Shown: positions 9,329-17,356 of the stretch, in pieces
Layout: each line of letters begins with the position of its first letter
How positions within the stretch are numbered: position 1 is the stretch's first letter
From: Devosia crocina
Lineage (GTDB): Bacteria; Pseudomonadota; Alphaproteobacteria; Rhizobiales; Devosiaceae
Assembly (NCBI RefSeq): GCF_900116545.1
Contig: NZ_FPCK01000002.1
Coordinates: 496,001 to 560,000 of the forward strand
Direction: 5' to 3'
Length of the DNA: 64,000 nt
Notes under the pieces: generated by a model
Told to the model about the DNA's origin: nothing
The model's input: only the letters and a program-made list of their open reading frames with translations
Databases searched by the model: none
Translations under genes and position numbers: made by a program

Positions 9329-10216
9329 ATGGCCGCGCCCCTTGACCTCGATCAGCTTCAGAGCTTCTGCGCCATTGCCGATTGCGGCAGCTTCACCGAA
9401 GCTGCACGACGCGTGAACAAGACCCAATCGGCCGTTTCCATGCAGATCAAGCGGCTCGAGGAGCGGTTGGGCCATTCGCTTCTCACCCGAGACGGCCGCA
9501 GCGTATCTCTCACCCATCATGGGGAAGTGCTCTACGAACGCGCCCGCAAGATGTTGCGTACGAATGCTGAGATCCTCGACCATTTTTCGGATGATGATCT
9601 GGCCGGCTCTATTCGCTTCGGCGTTCCGGACGACTATGCCGTGCGTCTTTTGCCCGTGATCCTGTCGAGCTTCCAGCGCACCCATCCGAAAATCGTCGTC
9701 GATGTTTCCTGCATGGCCTCGGAACATCTGCTCGAAGGCATGCGCGCCGGACGCTACGATCTGATCGTCTTTACCCAGGGCACCGAGCAGAATTTTGGTG
9801 AGCTGTTCCGCACCGAGAAGATGTTCTGGGTCGCAAGCCATGGCGGCCGCGCGCTGCAGAGTCAGCCGATCGCCATTGCCTCGGGTCCGCAATATTGCAT
9901 CTGGCGCAAGGAGGCGATGGACGCACTCGACCGCGCCGGCGCCGATTACCGGATCGCCTATACCTCATCCAACGCCACCGCGATTTCTTCGGCAGTGCTG
10001 TCGGATCTCGCTATCGGCTTTCTGCCCGAAAGCGCGCTCCAGCCGGGCATGCGGGTGGTATCTGAAGATATGGGCCTGCCGCACCTGGCCGACGCGCAGA
10101 TTGCGCTGATGCGCGCCAGTCACGCCTATGGCGGCATCTACGACGCCCTCGCCAACCATATCGTTCAGTCGATGGGCAATATCGATCATGCCCAGGACAC
10201 CGAAGCGGCAGAATAA
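9329..10216 (+). CDS. LysR-family transcriptional regulator
   Basis: A 295-residue regulator with an N-terminal winged HTH (DLDQLQSFCAIADCGSFTEAARRVNKTQSAVSMQIKRLEERLG, residues 5-47) and a C-terminal substrate-binding domain. The effector domain ('IRFGVPDDYA', 'GRYDLIVFTQG') resembles the LrhA/HexA branch, but the ligand is unknown. It is divergent from the DUF1127 gene across 137 bp, so it may control that gene and itself from this gap. The ATG at 9329 is the natural start and is not preceded by a strong Shine-Dalgarno. Confidence 0.92.
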   Translation: MAAPLDLDQLQSFCAIADCGSFTEAARRVNKTQSAVSMQIKRLEERLGHSLLTRDGRSVSLTHHGEVLYERARKMLRTNAEILDHFSDDDLAGSIRFGVPDDYAVRLLPVILSSFQRTHPKIVVDVSCMASEHLLEGMRAGRYDLIVFTQGTEQNFGELFRTEKMFWVASHGGRALQSQPIAIASGPQYCIWRKEAMDALDRAGADYRIAYTSSNATAISSAVLSDLAIGFLPESALQPGMRVVSEDMGLPHLADAQIALMRASHAYGGIYDALANHIVQSMGNIDHAQDTEAAE

Positions 10217-10230
10217 CTATAAGCGGATCG

Positions 10231-10259
10231 TTGACACGTGTAAGCCATCTGCTTACATA
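10231..10259 (+). promoter_or_regulatory. higBA promoter with embedded operator palindrome
   Basis: TTGACA (10231-10236) and TACATA (10254-10259) form a sigma-70 type promoter with 17-bp spacing. The spacer and -10 contain a perfect inverted repeat TGTAAGC-CATCT-GCTTACA (10239-10257). A repressor bound there would block polymerase, as expected for antitoxin autoregulation. Transcription would start near 10266, almost on the ATG at 10265, so the toxin message may be leaderless. Confidence 0.72.
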
Positions 10260-10264
10260 TCTTG

Positions 10265-10543
10265 ATGATCCGCAGCTTCCGCCACAAAGGCCTTGCCGAA
10301 CTCTGGGAGACTGGCAGGACCGGGAAGGTCGATGCCAAACTCGTCGTCCGAGTAAAAAGGCGGCTAACGGCCCTCGATGCCGCAGGCGTTCCCGAAGATC
10401 TCAACGTTCCCGGCTTCGATTTCCACTCGCTGCGAGGACCACCGCCACTGCGCTACACAATCCATGTAGATGGGCCTTGGTGCATTACCTTTTCGTTTGA
10501 TGGACAGGATGTCTACAATGTCGACTTCGAACAATATCACTGA
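10265..10543 (+). CDS. higB: HigB-type toxin (RelE/ParE superfamily)
   Basis: A 92-residue mRNA-interferase-like toxin. It follows the HigB pattern: MIRSFRHKGLAELWETGRTG at the start, LTALDAAGVPEDLNVPGFDFHSLRG in the middle, and ITFSFDGQDVYNVDFEQYH at the end. The position of the conserved Arg in the WRI motif is Cys (GPWCITF), as I recall from one HigB subgroup, so activity is uncertain. ATG 10265 has no Shine-Dalgarno. The antitoxin gene overlaps its 3' end by 26 bp. Toxin-first order fits higBA. Confidence 0.88.
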   Translation: MIRSFRHKGLAELWETGRTGKVDAKLVVRVKRRLTALDAAGVPEDLNVPGFDFHSLRGPPPLRYTIHVDGPWCITFSFDGQDVYNVDFEQYH

Positions 10544-10865
10544 GCCTGAGGACGCCGACACCGTCGCAGCTCGGCGGGGCGATTGGTGCCCTACCCATCC
10601 TGGCGAACTACTTGGGGAAGACATCATCCCGGCCACAGGGCGAAGCAAAAGCGAGATCGCCCGTCTGCTCGGCATTTCGCGGCAGCACCTTTATGACATC
10701 CTGGCGGGGAGGAAACCGGTATCTGCCGAGGTGGCGGTGCGCTTGGGCAAGCTCTTCGGCAATGGACCGCGTTTGTGGCTTGGTATGCAGGCGGCTCATG
10801 ACACGTGGCATGCTGAGCGACGCATCGATCTCAATGCAATCCCAACAATTCAAGCTGCCGAGTAG
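10518..10865 (+). CDS. higA: HigA-type antitoxin (XRE HTH)
   Basis: A 115-residue partner of the toxin. It has the HigA opening WCPTHPGELLGEDIIPATGRSKSEIARLLGISRQHLYDILAGRKPVSAEVAVRLGKLFG, a classic XRE helix-turn-helix that would bind the palindrome at 10239-10257. I chose ATG 10518 because AGGA lies 9 bp upstream; in-frame ATGs at 10500 and 10509 are possible. The region GPRLWLGMQAAHDTWHAER is also typical of HigA. Complete and undisrupted. Confidence 0.9.
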   Translation: MSTSNNITEPEDADTVAARRGDWCPTHPGELLGEDIIPATGRSKSEIARLLGISRQHLYDILAGRKPVSAEVAVRLGKLFGNGPRLWLGMQAAHDTWHAERRIDLNAIPTIQAAE

Positions 10866-10903
10866 AGCTTGACCCTGCGGCGCGTTTCCCGCACCAAGTG
10901 ATC

Positions 10904-12520
10904 ATGTCTCAAGTTCTGACCAATGCCGCAGAGTTCTCCGTTTCCGAAATCGCGCAGGCGGTGAAGCGGACGGTCGAGGATGAATTCGGCCATGTGCGCG
11001 TGCGCGGCGAGATCTCCGGCTTCCGGGGGCAACATTCTTCCGGGCACTGCTATTTCACCCTCAAGGACGATGCTGCCACGATCGATGCGGTGATCTGGAA
11101 GGGCAATTTCGCGCGGCTGGCGTTCCGGCCCGAAGAGGGGCTCGAGGTCATCGCCACCGGGCGCCTGACCACCTTCCCCCGTTCCTCGAAATATCAGATC
11201 GTCATCGAGCAGATCGAACCCGCCGGAGCCGGCGCATTGATGGCGCTTCTTGAAGAACGGCGCAAGAAGCTCCTGGCGGAAGGGCTGTTCGCCCGCGAGC
11301 GCAAGCGCCCCCTGCCCTATCTGCCCCGCGTCATCGGCGTCGTTACCTCCCCCACGGGCGCGGTGATCCGCGATATTCTCCATCGTCTGGCCGACCGGTT
11401 CCCGAGTCATGTTCTGGTCTGGCCCGTGCGGGTGCAGGGTGAGACCTGCGCCTCCGAAGTGGTCAACGCGATCGAGGGGTTCAACGCCCTTGCACCCGGC
11501 GGCGCCATGCCGAGACCGGACTTGTTGATCGTCGCCCGCGGCGGTGGGTCCATCGAGGACCTTTGGGGGTTCAACGAGGAGGCCGTTGTTCGGGCCGTGG
11601 CAGCATCGGCCATTCCGGTGATTTCCGCTGTCGGGCACGAGACGGATACGACCCTGATCGATTATGCCTCGGACATGCGGGCGCCCACTCCCACAGCCGC
11701 GGCCGAAGCCGCCGTGCCTGTGCGCGCCGAGCTCATCGCCTATGTGGACGATCAGGGCAGCCGCCAGCGCGCTGCCGCTCGCCGAAGCCTTGCGAGTTTG
11801 AGGGATCGCCTGCGCGCGGCCAGCGCCGGTTTGCCACGAGCCGCCGATCTCATTTCGACCCAGCGGCAGAGCCTCGACATGGCGTCTACCCAGCTCAGCA
11901 GCGGGCTGCGCCACTATGTTCAGAACAAGCATTTGACCTTGTCTCGTCTTGCCTCCGCCATGCAGCCGCGCCTCGTGCGGCAGCGCCACGCCGACCTCAA
12001 GGGCCGGCTCGACAATCTCGAACATCGCGCCCTTTCGGGGCTCAACAAGACTGTGGACCGCACCCGGCTTACTTTTGACCCACGCGTTGCGCGACTTGCC
12101 GGATCCGTGCTGCAAGCCCTCGAGCGCAAGCGAACGGCGTTTAGCCGCTTTGCGCCCCGCCTTTCGCCCCAACCGCTGCGCGTCGAACTGCGCCAGGCCC
12201 GCTCTGAGTTGAGCCCACTCGTTCAACGCCTGTCGCTTGCGCCTGCTGCGCTCACCACCGAGCGGCGCCAGACCCTTGCGCAGCTCGGCAAGCTTCTTGA
12301 AACGCTGAGTTATCGCAGCGTGCTCGCCCGCGGCTACGCCCTGGTGCAGGATGAAAAGGGCGATGTCGTCACGGCGGCGGCAAGCCTGAAACCGGGCGAT
12401 GCCGTCAGGCTCAGCTTTGCCGATGGTGAAGTCGGGGCAAATGTCGCGGGAGCGCCGCCGGCCAGGCGTAAAGTGTCACGCAGTTCGAGCGACGACGGCT
12501 CGCAGGAAAGTCTCTTTTGA
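10904..12520 (+). CDS. xseA: Exodeoxyribonuclease VII large subunit
   Basis: Catalytic subunit of exonuclease VII, which degrades single-stranded DNA together with XseB. The 538 residues hold an N-terminal OB-fold (FSVSEIAQAVKRTVEDEFGHVRVRGEISGF), the catalytic core with GVVTSPTGAVIRDI, ARGGGSIEDLWGFNEE and SAVGHETDTTLIDYASDMRAPTPTAAAE, and a long coiled-coil C-terminal half. ATG 10904 or GTG 10898 could start it; neither has a good Shine-Dalgarno. It lies just downstream of higA, and xseB is not in the window. Confidence 0.97.
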   Translation: MSQVLTNAAEFSVSEIAQAVKRTVEDEFGHVRVRGEISGFRGQHSSGHCYFTLKDDAATIDAVIWKGNFARLAFRPEEGLEVIATGRLTTFPRSSKYQIVIEQIEPAGAGALMALLEERRKKLLAEGLFARERKRPLPYLPRVIGVVTSPTGAVIRDILHRLADRFPSHVLVWPVRVQGETCASEVVNAIEGFNALAPGGAMPRPDLLIVARGGGSIEDLWGFNEEAVVRAVAASAIPVISAVGHETDTTLIDYASDMRAPTPTAAAEAAVPVRAELIAYVDDQGSRQRAAARRSLASLRDRLRAASAGLPRAADLISTQRQSLDMASTQLSSGLRHYVQNKHLTLSRLASAMQPRLVRQRHADLKGRLDNLEHRALSGLNKTVDRTRLTFDPRVARLAGSVLQALERKRTAFSRFAPRLSPQPLRVELRQARSELSPLVQRLSLAPAALTTERRQTLAQLGKLLETLSYRSVLARGYALVQDEKGDVVTAAASLKPGDAVRLSFADGEVGANVAGAPPARRKVSRSSSDDGSQESLF

Positions 12521-12568
12521 TTGTCAACATTCCCGACTATATCGGGATCATTCGGAAGGAACCGGGTG

Positions 12569-12790
12569 ATGAATATCTTTGACAAGGGCTTTTCGCCCTC
12601 GGAAGCCAGCGTACGCTATCTCGATGGGGATTACGTCGTTCTCAAGCAGGGCAGTTTCGTGCGCTGCGCCATGACCGGCAGGCCCATCCCCCTCGATGAA
12701 CTCTCCTACTGGAGCGTCGATCGGCAGGAGGCCTATGCCGATGCCGGGGCTGCTCATGATGCCTTCATGCGCTACGGCCGGGGCAACTGA
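12569..12790 (+). CDS. DUF2093 domain protein
   Basis: A 73-residue small conserved protein (MNIFDKGFSPSEASVRYLDGDY, then VVLKQGSFVRCAMTGRPIPLDELSYWSVDRQEAY). This pattern is DUF2093, of unknown function and often next to xseA in Hyphomicrobiales. GGAAGGA lies 8 bp before ATG 12569, so I reject the upstream extension to 12521. The short CAMTG segment offers only one cysteine, so metal binding is not suggested. Confidence 0.88.
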   Translation: MNIFDKGFSPSEASVRYLDGDYVVLKQGSFVRCAMTGRPIPLDELSYWSVDRQEAYADAGAAHDAFMRYGRGN

Positions 12791-12792
12791 AG

Positions 12793-13962
12793 GTGACCGA
12801 GGCAGCGAAGCGTCAGCGCTACCTCATCGTTTCCAACGGCCACGGAGAAGATGCCATTGCCTCGGCGCTGGTTCGCCGCCTCGCCAGCACCGCGCAAGTG
12901 GAAGCCTATCCCATGATCGGCAGCGGCAAGGCCTATGAAGGCCTCTGCCGCATCGTCGGCCCCCGCGCTACCCTGGCCTCGGAAGGCTGGCGCAATGTAA
13001 AAGGCTCCCTGCGCCGCGACATCGTCAATGGCGGGCTGATGACGGTGCCGCCGGCCCTCAAATTCCTGCGCTCCGTGCGCGGCCACTATGACAGCGTCAT
13101 CGTCGTGGGTGACATGGTCGGCATTCTTGCCGCCACCGCCGTGGGCCTTGGGGATCTCGTCTATCTGGACGTCTACAAGACCGGGGCCGCTCGGCTTTAT
13201 TCGCCCGGCGAGATCTGGGCGATCAAACGAAGCTGCAAGACCGTATTCTGCCGCGCCGAAAGCCTTGCCGAGCGCCTCAAGGCTTCGGGGGTCGACGCGC
13301 GGGCGGCCGGCAATATCATGATGGATTCGGTGCCGAGCGGGGACTATGACGCGACGGCCCGGCGACGCAAACCGCTGGCGGTGACGCTCTTGCCCGGCAG
13401 CCGCGCCCTGACGGCGGAAAGTTTTGCACTTCAGGTCGATGCCTTGCGGCAGATCCCAGACGAGGAACGTCCCGACATTTTCCTGGCTGTCGCCGGCAGC
13501 GTCAGTGTGGAAGAGCTGGCAAAGGCCGCCAAGCTGCGCCGCACACCGCTTCTGAGTGCCGAGGCGGCAGATCTGGGGGAACTGAGCGACGGGAATCTCG
13601 TCGTTCACATGGCGCGTGGCAATGCCATGGGCAATCTCCTGCAGGCCTCGGACGTGGTGCTGAGCCAGGCCGGCACGGCGAGCGTCCAATCGTTGGGACT
13701 CGGCCGTCCGGTCATTACCTTCATCAACCAGCGCGACCGTCGGTCCCGCTTTGCCGATGAACAAAATCTCTTTGGCGAGGCGCGGATCGTCGTTGAACCG
13801 CGCGCGTCCAACATTGCAACAGCTTTGCGCCGCCTGCTTTCGGACAGCGCCGAGCGCGAGCGCCTGACCCAGATCGGGCGGGACCGGATCGGCGGACCGG
13901 GGGCGCTGGAGGCAATTTTGGGGGAAATCACTGGCCAGACAGCAAGTCATCCCTCGCCCTAA
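12793..13962 (+). CDS. LpxB-related glycosyltransferase-like protein
   Basis: A 389-residue protein with a GT-B type fold: an N-terminal half with SNGHGEDAIASALVRRL and a C-terminal half with LLPGSRALTAESFALQVDAL and the donor-site-like VLSQAGTASVQSLGLGRPVITF. This matches the family named 'lipid-A-disaccharide synthase-related protein'; it is not the true LpxB and its substrate is unknown. GTG 12793 begins 2 bp after the DUF2093 stop. The last residues (HPSP) and the TAA stop come from an intergenic-type palindromic repeat that begins inside the gene. Confidence 0.82.
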   Translation: MTEAAKRQRYLIVSNGHGEDAIASALVRRLASTAQVEAYPMIGSGKAYEGLCRIVGPRATLASEGWRNVKGSLRRDIVNGGLMTVPPALKFLRSVRGHYDSVIVVGDMVGILAATAVGLGDLVYLDVYKTGAARLYSPGEIWAIKRSCKTVFCRAESLAERLKASGVDARAAGNIMMDSVPSGDYDATARRRKPLAVTLLPGSRALTAESFALQVDALRQIPDEERPDIFLAVAGSVSVEELAKAAKLRRTPLLSAEAADLGELSDGNLVVHMARGNAMGNLLQASDVVLSQAGTASVQSLGLGRPVITFINQRDRRSRFADEQNLFGEARIVVEPRASNIATALRRLLSDSAERERLTQIGRDRIGGPGALEAILGEITGQTASHPSP

Positions 13963-14070
13963 CCCTCTCCCCAAAGGGGCGAGGGGACCAGACCGTGAAT
14001 GCGACTGGATCAAGCCCCACACTCGATCTGACCCCCTCTCCCCTGAGGTGAGAGGGTTAGGGTGAGGGGT
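13951..14070. repeat. Inverted palindromic repeat pair (CCCTAACCCTCTCCCC type)
   Basis: Two arms in opposite orientation (about 13951-13986 and 14033-14070), with cores CCCTAACCCTCTCCCC and its complement, bracket about 46 bp. Each arm also contains its own small hairpin (CCCC..AAA..GGGG). The left arm overlaps the end of the LpxB-related gene. Similar pairs occur at 19572, 22097 and 26753. Confidence 0.9.
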
Positions 14071-14100
14071 TCAGCCTTGTGGCTGATCCTCAAAATTCAA

Positions 14101-14147
14101 CCCCTCATCCGGCGCGTTGCGCCACCTTCTCCCCTCAGGGCAGAAGG
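14101..14147. repeat. Palindromic repeat (CATCCGGC type)
   Basis: The sequence CCCCTCATCCGGCGCG-TTGC-GCCACCTTCTCCCC resembles the elements at 45125, 46852 (inside ileS), 50489 and 53535. It sits between the preceding repeat pair and the DUF4170 gene, in a gap with no gene. Confidence 0.85.
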
Positions 14148-14168
14148 AAAACCGGACCTCGCGCTGGC

Positions 14169-14408
14169 TTACGCGCCAGCCGCTTCCGGGTCGAGCAGGC
14201 GATGGAGGTGCACGATGAAGTATCGTGTCTGCGCGCTATCAACGGTCATCTGTGCCTTCTGCTTCCACACCGCATAAGCGGCCGCATAGTTGGGATAGAG
14301 CCCCACGATGTCGACCTTTTCCAGATCGGTGAAGGTGACGCCCTCAAGGCTCGACAATTCGCCGCCGATCACGAGGTGAAGAAGTTGTTTTTGGGTGGCT
14401 TCGGCCAT
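14169..14408 (-). CDS. DUF4170 domain protein
   Basis: A 79-residue protein of unknown function (MAEATQKQLLHLVIGGELSS, then AAYAVWKQKAQMTVDSAQTRYFIVHLHRLLDPE). It matches DUF4170, a small alphaproteobacterial family commonly placed right after an inositol-monophosphatase-family gene, as here (2-bp gap). No signal peptide or membrane segment. It is probably co-translated with the upstream phosphatase. Confidence 0.88.
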   Translation of the reverse strand: MAEATQKQLLHLVIGGELSSLEGVTFTDLEKVDIVGLYPNYAAAYAVWKQKAQMTVDSAQTRYFIVHLHRLLDPEAAGA

Positions 14409-14410
14409 TT

Positions 14411-15271
14411 TTACGGATCCCTTGAAAGAGTGGAGGAAGAGGCGGTACCGGCGCTATCCTCTGTCTCGGCCGGGCAGCCATAGACTTTGATCAGCGCCGA
14501 ATGGACCTGCGGCCGGAGGCTCATGTCGGCAATCGCCGCAATCGCTCCATGCCGCACGTCACGTCTGTTGAACTGGGGAAAGCCGCTGCACACATCGGCA
14601 AAATCGAGCCCGGCTTCGCTCAGGATGACCGCGGCTGCCGCGATGTCCCAGTCCTGGCTACCTCGACGGGCCACGGCGGCATCGAGATGTCCCGTCGCCA
14701 CCTGCACGAGCCGATAGGCGAGCGAGGGATACATGGGACCACGGGTATAGTGCAGCCCCAGCGCCTGCATTTCCTGATGCACCGCACCCGGAGCAGGAAT
14801 AAGCGGCGGTGCTCCCGCACGGCGATGGCGCACGAGCGGCTGCCCGTTGAGCCGCGCCCCGCCGCCTGCATGGGCTTCATACATTTCGTTGCGCGCGGGA
14901 GCATAAACGACCCCGGCGACCGGCACGCCATTTTCGACAACCGCCAGACAAACCGTCCAGCAATCTTCCCCGCGCAAAAAGGCGCGTGTGCCGTCGATGG
15001 GATCGACCACGAAGACGCGGTCGCAATCGAGCCGGCTGGGATTATCGGCAGTTTCCTCGCTCAGCCAACCATAGGCGGGCCGGGCATTGAGCAGGCTTGC
15101 GGCGAGATAGCGATCGACCACGATATCGGCTTCGCTGACCGGAGAGGCATTTTCTTTCTGCCAGCTCTTGATGTCGCGGCGAAAATAGCCCGACGCAATG
15201 ATCCCCGCGGCCACGGCGGTGGCGCGAAGCAGTTCGAGATCGTCGTCATATTCTGGAGCAAAGGCCGGCAT
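14411..15271 (-). CDS. cysQ: 3'(2'),5'-bisphosphate nucleotidase-like phosphatase
   Basis: A 286-residue member of the inositol monophosphatase superfamily. Metal-binding motifs are intact: WLSEETADN (Glu), VDPIDGTRAF (DPIDGT) and SQDWDIAAAAVILSEAG (WDxAA). CysQ enzymes remove the 3'-phosphate of PAP formed in sulfate assimilation, but inositol-1-phosphatase activity cannot be excluded from motifs alone. It leads a two-gene unit with DUF4170. The 272-bp gap upstream (15272-15543) holds no gene I can support and should carry the promoters of this gene and the divergent DUF6101-like gene. Confidence 0.85.
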   Translation of the reverse strand: MPAFAPEYDDDLELLRATAVAAGIIASGYFRRDIKSWQKENASPVSEADIVVDRYLAASLLNARPAYGWLSEETADNPSRLDCDRVFVVDPIDGTRAFLRGEDCWTVCLAVVENGVPVAGVVYAPARNEMYEAHAGGGARLNGQPLVRHRRAGAPPLIPAPGAVHQEMQALGLHYTRGPMYPSLAYRLVQVATGHLDAAVARRGSQDWDIAAAAVILSEAGLDFADVCSGFPQFNRRDVRHGAIAAIADMSLRPQVHSALIKVYGCPAETEDSAGTASSSTLSRDP

Positions 15272-15543
15272 AGGCGGCTTTTATGCCTCGCACGACTTTT
15301 GGACAAGAGCCTCAGGGACATGGCCCATTCTCGGTATGCGAGGGGCTCGAAACGGCAGGGTAAACGGGGTGGAACCAGATTGGGTAAACCGGGTCTTGCA
15401 GGGTGCAACACCCCGCTAACCACTGACGAAAACAAGATAAACTTAACCGAACCCATTAAGAGGGCCGGTAAGGGGACGCGCTAGATTGGCCTCACAAACG
15501 GAGCGGAAAAAACCAGCTCTCGAAGTTACAGGAAGGCTCAAAA

Positions 15544-16062
15544 ATGGTTCATGGCGTTGCGATGGAAGGATCGTCGGTCGTTCTTGCTTTCGGCAAGCGG
15601 GCCCTCGCCGAGCGCCGGTTCGTTGCGGCCAACGACAATGGCCCGCGCGATCCGGTCAAGACCGTGACGGTGCGCAAGCAGCTCGAGCAGAGCGGCGTTG
15701 CGATCAAGATCAAGGTTCCGGTCACCGAATTCATTGGCGTGGCGGTGGCCACCCGGATTTCGGAAGACGGCGTGCTGACAAGTTCGATCGAACTCGTCCA
15801 TCCCGATGGCGAGCTGAGCTACAAGGTCTTCGAGGAAGAAGGCAATCACAACGTCGTCGCCGAATGGCAGAACTGGGGCAAGAAGCTCCGCCTGCCGCTC
15901 TTCATCAAGGCCGGCGATGGCGCCTATCTTCCCTATAGCCAGCAGGTCGACGGCCTGATGGTGGGCGAGATGGCTCCGCGCCGCAAGCTCGCCGCCGATG
16001 CGGCGCGCCGCCCCCGCTTCCTCAACCGCCGCAAACCGGGCGAAGTCGAGCGCAGCAACTAA
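15544..16062 (+). CDS. DUF6101-like protein of unknown function
   Basis: A 172-residue soluble protein: a variable N-terminus, a central beta-rich part (VAIKIKVPVTEFIGVAVATRISEDGVLTSSIELVHPDGEL) and a basic Arg-rich tail (RRPRFLNRRKPGEVERSN). The layout recalls DUF6101 of Hyphomicrobiales, but I assign this from memory of the family only. AGGAAGG lies 8 bp before ATG 15544. It is a single-gene transcript ending in a terminator at 16093. No catalytic motif is visible. Confidence 0.75.
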   Translation: MVHGVAMEGSSVVLAFGKRALAERRFVAANDNGPRDPVKTVTVRKQLEQSGVAIKIKVPVTEFIGVAVATRISEDGVLTSSIELVHPDGELSYKVFEEEGNHNVVAEWQNWGKKLRLPLFIKAGDGAYLPYSQQVDGLMVGEMAPRRKLAADAARRPRFLNRRKPGEVERSN

Positions 16063-16092
16063 GTTTCAGATCCCCTCCAAGGGCACGTCAAT

Positions 16093-16123
16093 GGGACCAG
16101 CTGGTGGTGCGGCTGGTCCCTTT
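16093..16123 (+). terminator. Rho-independent terminator of the DUF6101-like gene
   Basis: GGGACCAGC (16093-16101) pairs perfectly with GCTGGTCCC (16112-16120) around a 10-base loop and is followed by TTTGGCGTTT. It lies 30 bp past the stop. Confidence 0.8.
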
Positions 16124-16188
16124 GGCGTTTCTGGTGTTTGGGTTGGGGCTAGCTCGACCAGATGTCCCCCGGGCCTGAGCTGCAGTAG

Positions 16189-16234
16189 CCCTCATGCGAG
16201 GTGCGCAGCGCAGCGGAGCCTCGAACCACGAGGG
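16189..16234. repeat. Intergenic palindromic element (CCCTC..GAGGG ends)
   Basis: An imperfect palindrome that starts CCCTCATGCGAGG, has a GC-rich centre GCGCAGCGCAGCG and ends TCGAACCACGAGGG. It belongs to a class of short elements often seen between convergent genes in proteobacteria. It lies between the DUF6101-like gene and ubiA, which converge here; the rest of this 236-bp gap holds only the terminator. Confidence 0.6.
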
Positions 16235-16298
16235 CGTGCCACGACCTCGCCCTTTGAGGCTTTGTTTCGCAGTGCTCCTCTGGAAGAGGACTACCGGA

Positions 16299-17228
16299 TC
16301 ACCAGACCCAATCGGCCAGGAGCGCCAGAGCGAGCGCCACGCCGACATAGTGGTTGCTCTTGAACCGAAGGAGCGGATTTTCGGGTTCATCCGCATCAAG
16401 CGTAAAAACCTGCCAGGCAAGGAGGCCAGCTGGCACCAGCATCAGCACAAGGCTGATCCAGCCAGCGCCGGCTGAAAGTGCAGACATGCTCCAAAGCACC
16501 ACGGCCCCGACATAAACGGCGCTCACCGCCGGTTTGACGTGCTCGCCGAAGAGCCGGGCCGTCGATTTGACGCCGACCAGCGCGTCGTCCTCCACATCCT
16601 GTAGTGCGTAGATGGTGTCGTAGCCGATGACCCAGAGAATAGTGCCGGCATAAAGAAGGATCGGCGCCCAGGAGAGCCCGCCCGTCTCGCTCGACCAGCC
16701 CACCAGCGCCCCATAGGAGAAGGCAAGCCCCAGGAAAAGCTGTGGCCACCAGGTGATCCGTTTCATGAATGGATAAATGGCAACCAGCACCAGCGAGGCG
16801 ACGCCGGCCCAAACGGTGAAGCGATTGAACTGAAACAGGATCAGCGCGCCCAGCAGCGCCTGGCCGACGAGAAAGATCAGCGCCTCTTTGGCGGTAACCG
16901 CGCCGGAGGGAATGGGGCGGAGACGCGTGCGAGCAACTTTCATGTCGATGTCGCGATCGACGATATCATTGAACGTGCAACCGGCGCCGCGCATCAGCAC
17001 CGCACCGACGAACATGAGAATAACCGAAACCCAGCCAAAACCGCGCTCGGGCACTTCGATTGCCGCCAACGCCAGCCCCCACACGCAGGGCCAGAAAAGC
17101 AGCCAGAACCCGATCGGACGATCCCAGCGCGCCAGACGCGCATAGGGTTTCAGCCAGTCTGGCGCATGCCGATCCACCCAATTGTCTTTTGGGGCATCGG
17201 CGACGGGAGCGGAATGGATTTGGGACAT
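16299..17228 (-). CDS. ubiA: 4-hydroxybenzoate polyprenyltransferase
   Basis: Membrane enzyme that attaches the polyprenyl tail to 4-hydroxybenzoate in ubiquinone synthesis. The 309 residues have the first Asp-rich motif GCTFNDIVDRDIDMKVARTRLRPIPSG and the second, YALQDVEDDALVGVKSTA, both complete, with about eight to nine membrane helices. The opening DWLKPYARLARWDRPIGFWLLFWPC is typical. It is divergent from rsmE; the gap carries a repeat. Confidence 0.96.
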   Translation of the reverse strand: MSQIHSAPVADAPKDNWVDRHAPDWLKPYARLARWDRPIGFWLLFWPCVWGLALAAIEVPERGFGWVSVILMFVGAVLMRGAGCTFNDIVDRDIDMKVARTRLRPIPSGAVTAKEALIFLVGQALLGALILFQFNRFTVWAGVASLVLVAIYPFMKRITWWPQLFLGLAFSYGALVGWSSETGGLSWAPILLYAGTILWVIGYDTIYALQDVEDDALVGVKSTARLFGEHVKPAVSAVYVGAVVLWSMSALSAGAGWISLVLMLVPAGLLAWQVFTLDADEPENPLLRFKSNHYVGVALALALLADWVW

Positions 17229-17240
17229 AGGGCCACGGCC

Positions 17241-17326
17241 TCGTGGTTCGACAAGCTCGCCAAGAGGTCTACTCTAATCGCGCCAGACAAAGTAGACCTC
17301 ATCCTGAGCCTGTTGAAGGAGGAGGG
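17241..17326. repeat. Palindromic element of the GAGCCTG-GAAGG type
   Basis: Ends read GGTTCGACAAGCTC and CCTGAGCCTGTTGAAGG, opposite-facing halves of an intergenic repeat class seen in many proteobacteria. It lies between ubiA and rsmE and would translate as a spurious upstream extension of rsmE (HPEPVEG), which is why the later ATG was chosen for that gene. Confidence 0.7.
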
Positions 17327-17356
17327 CGTGGCACTCTGCCGCCCCTGAAAAACCCT

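Noticed and set aside
17243..17356. N-terminal extension of RsmE (includes HPEPVEG)
   Set aside because: It is a translated intergenic repeat; family similarity begins at 17357.
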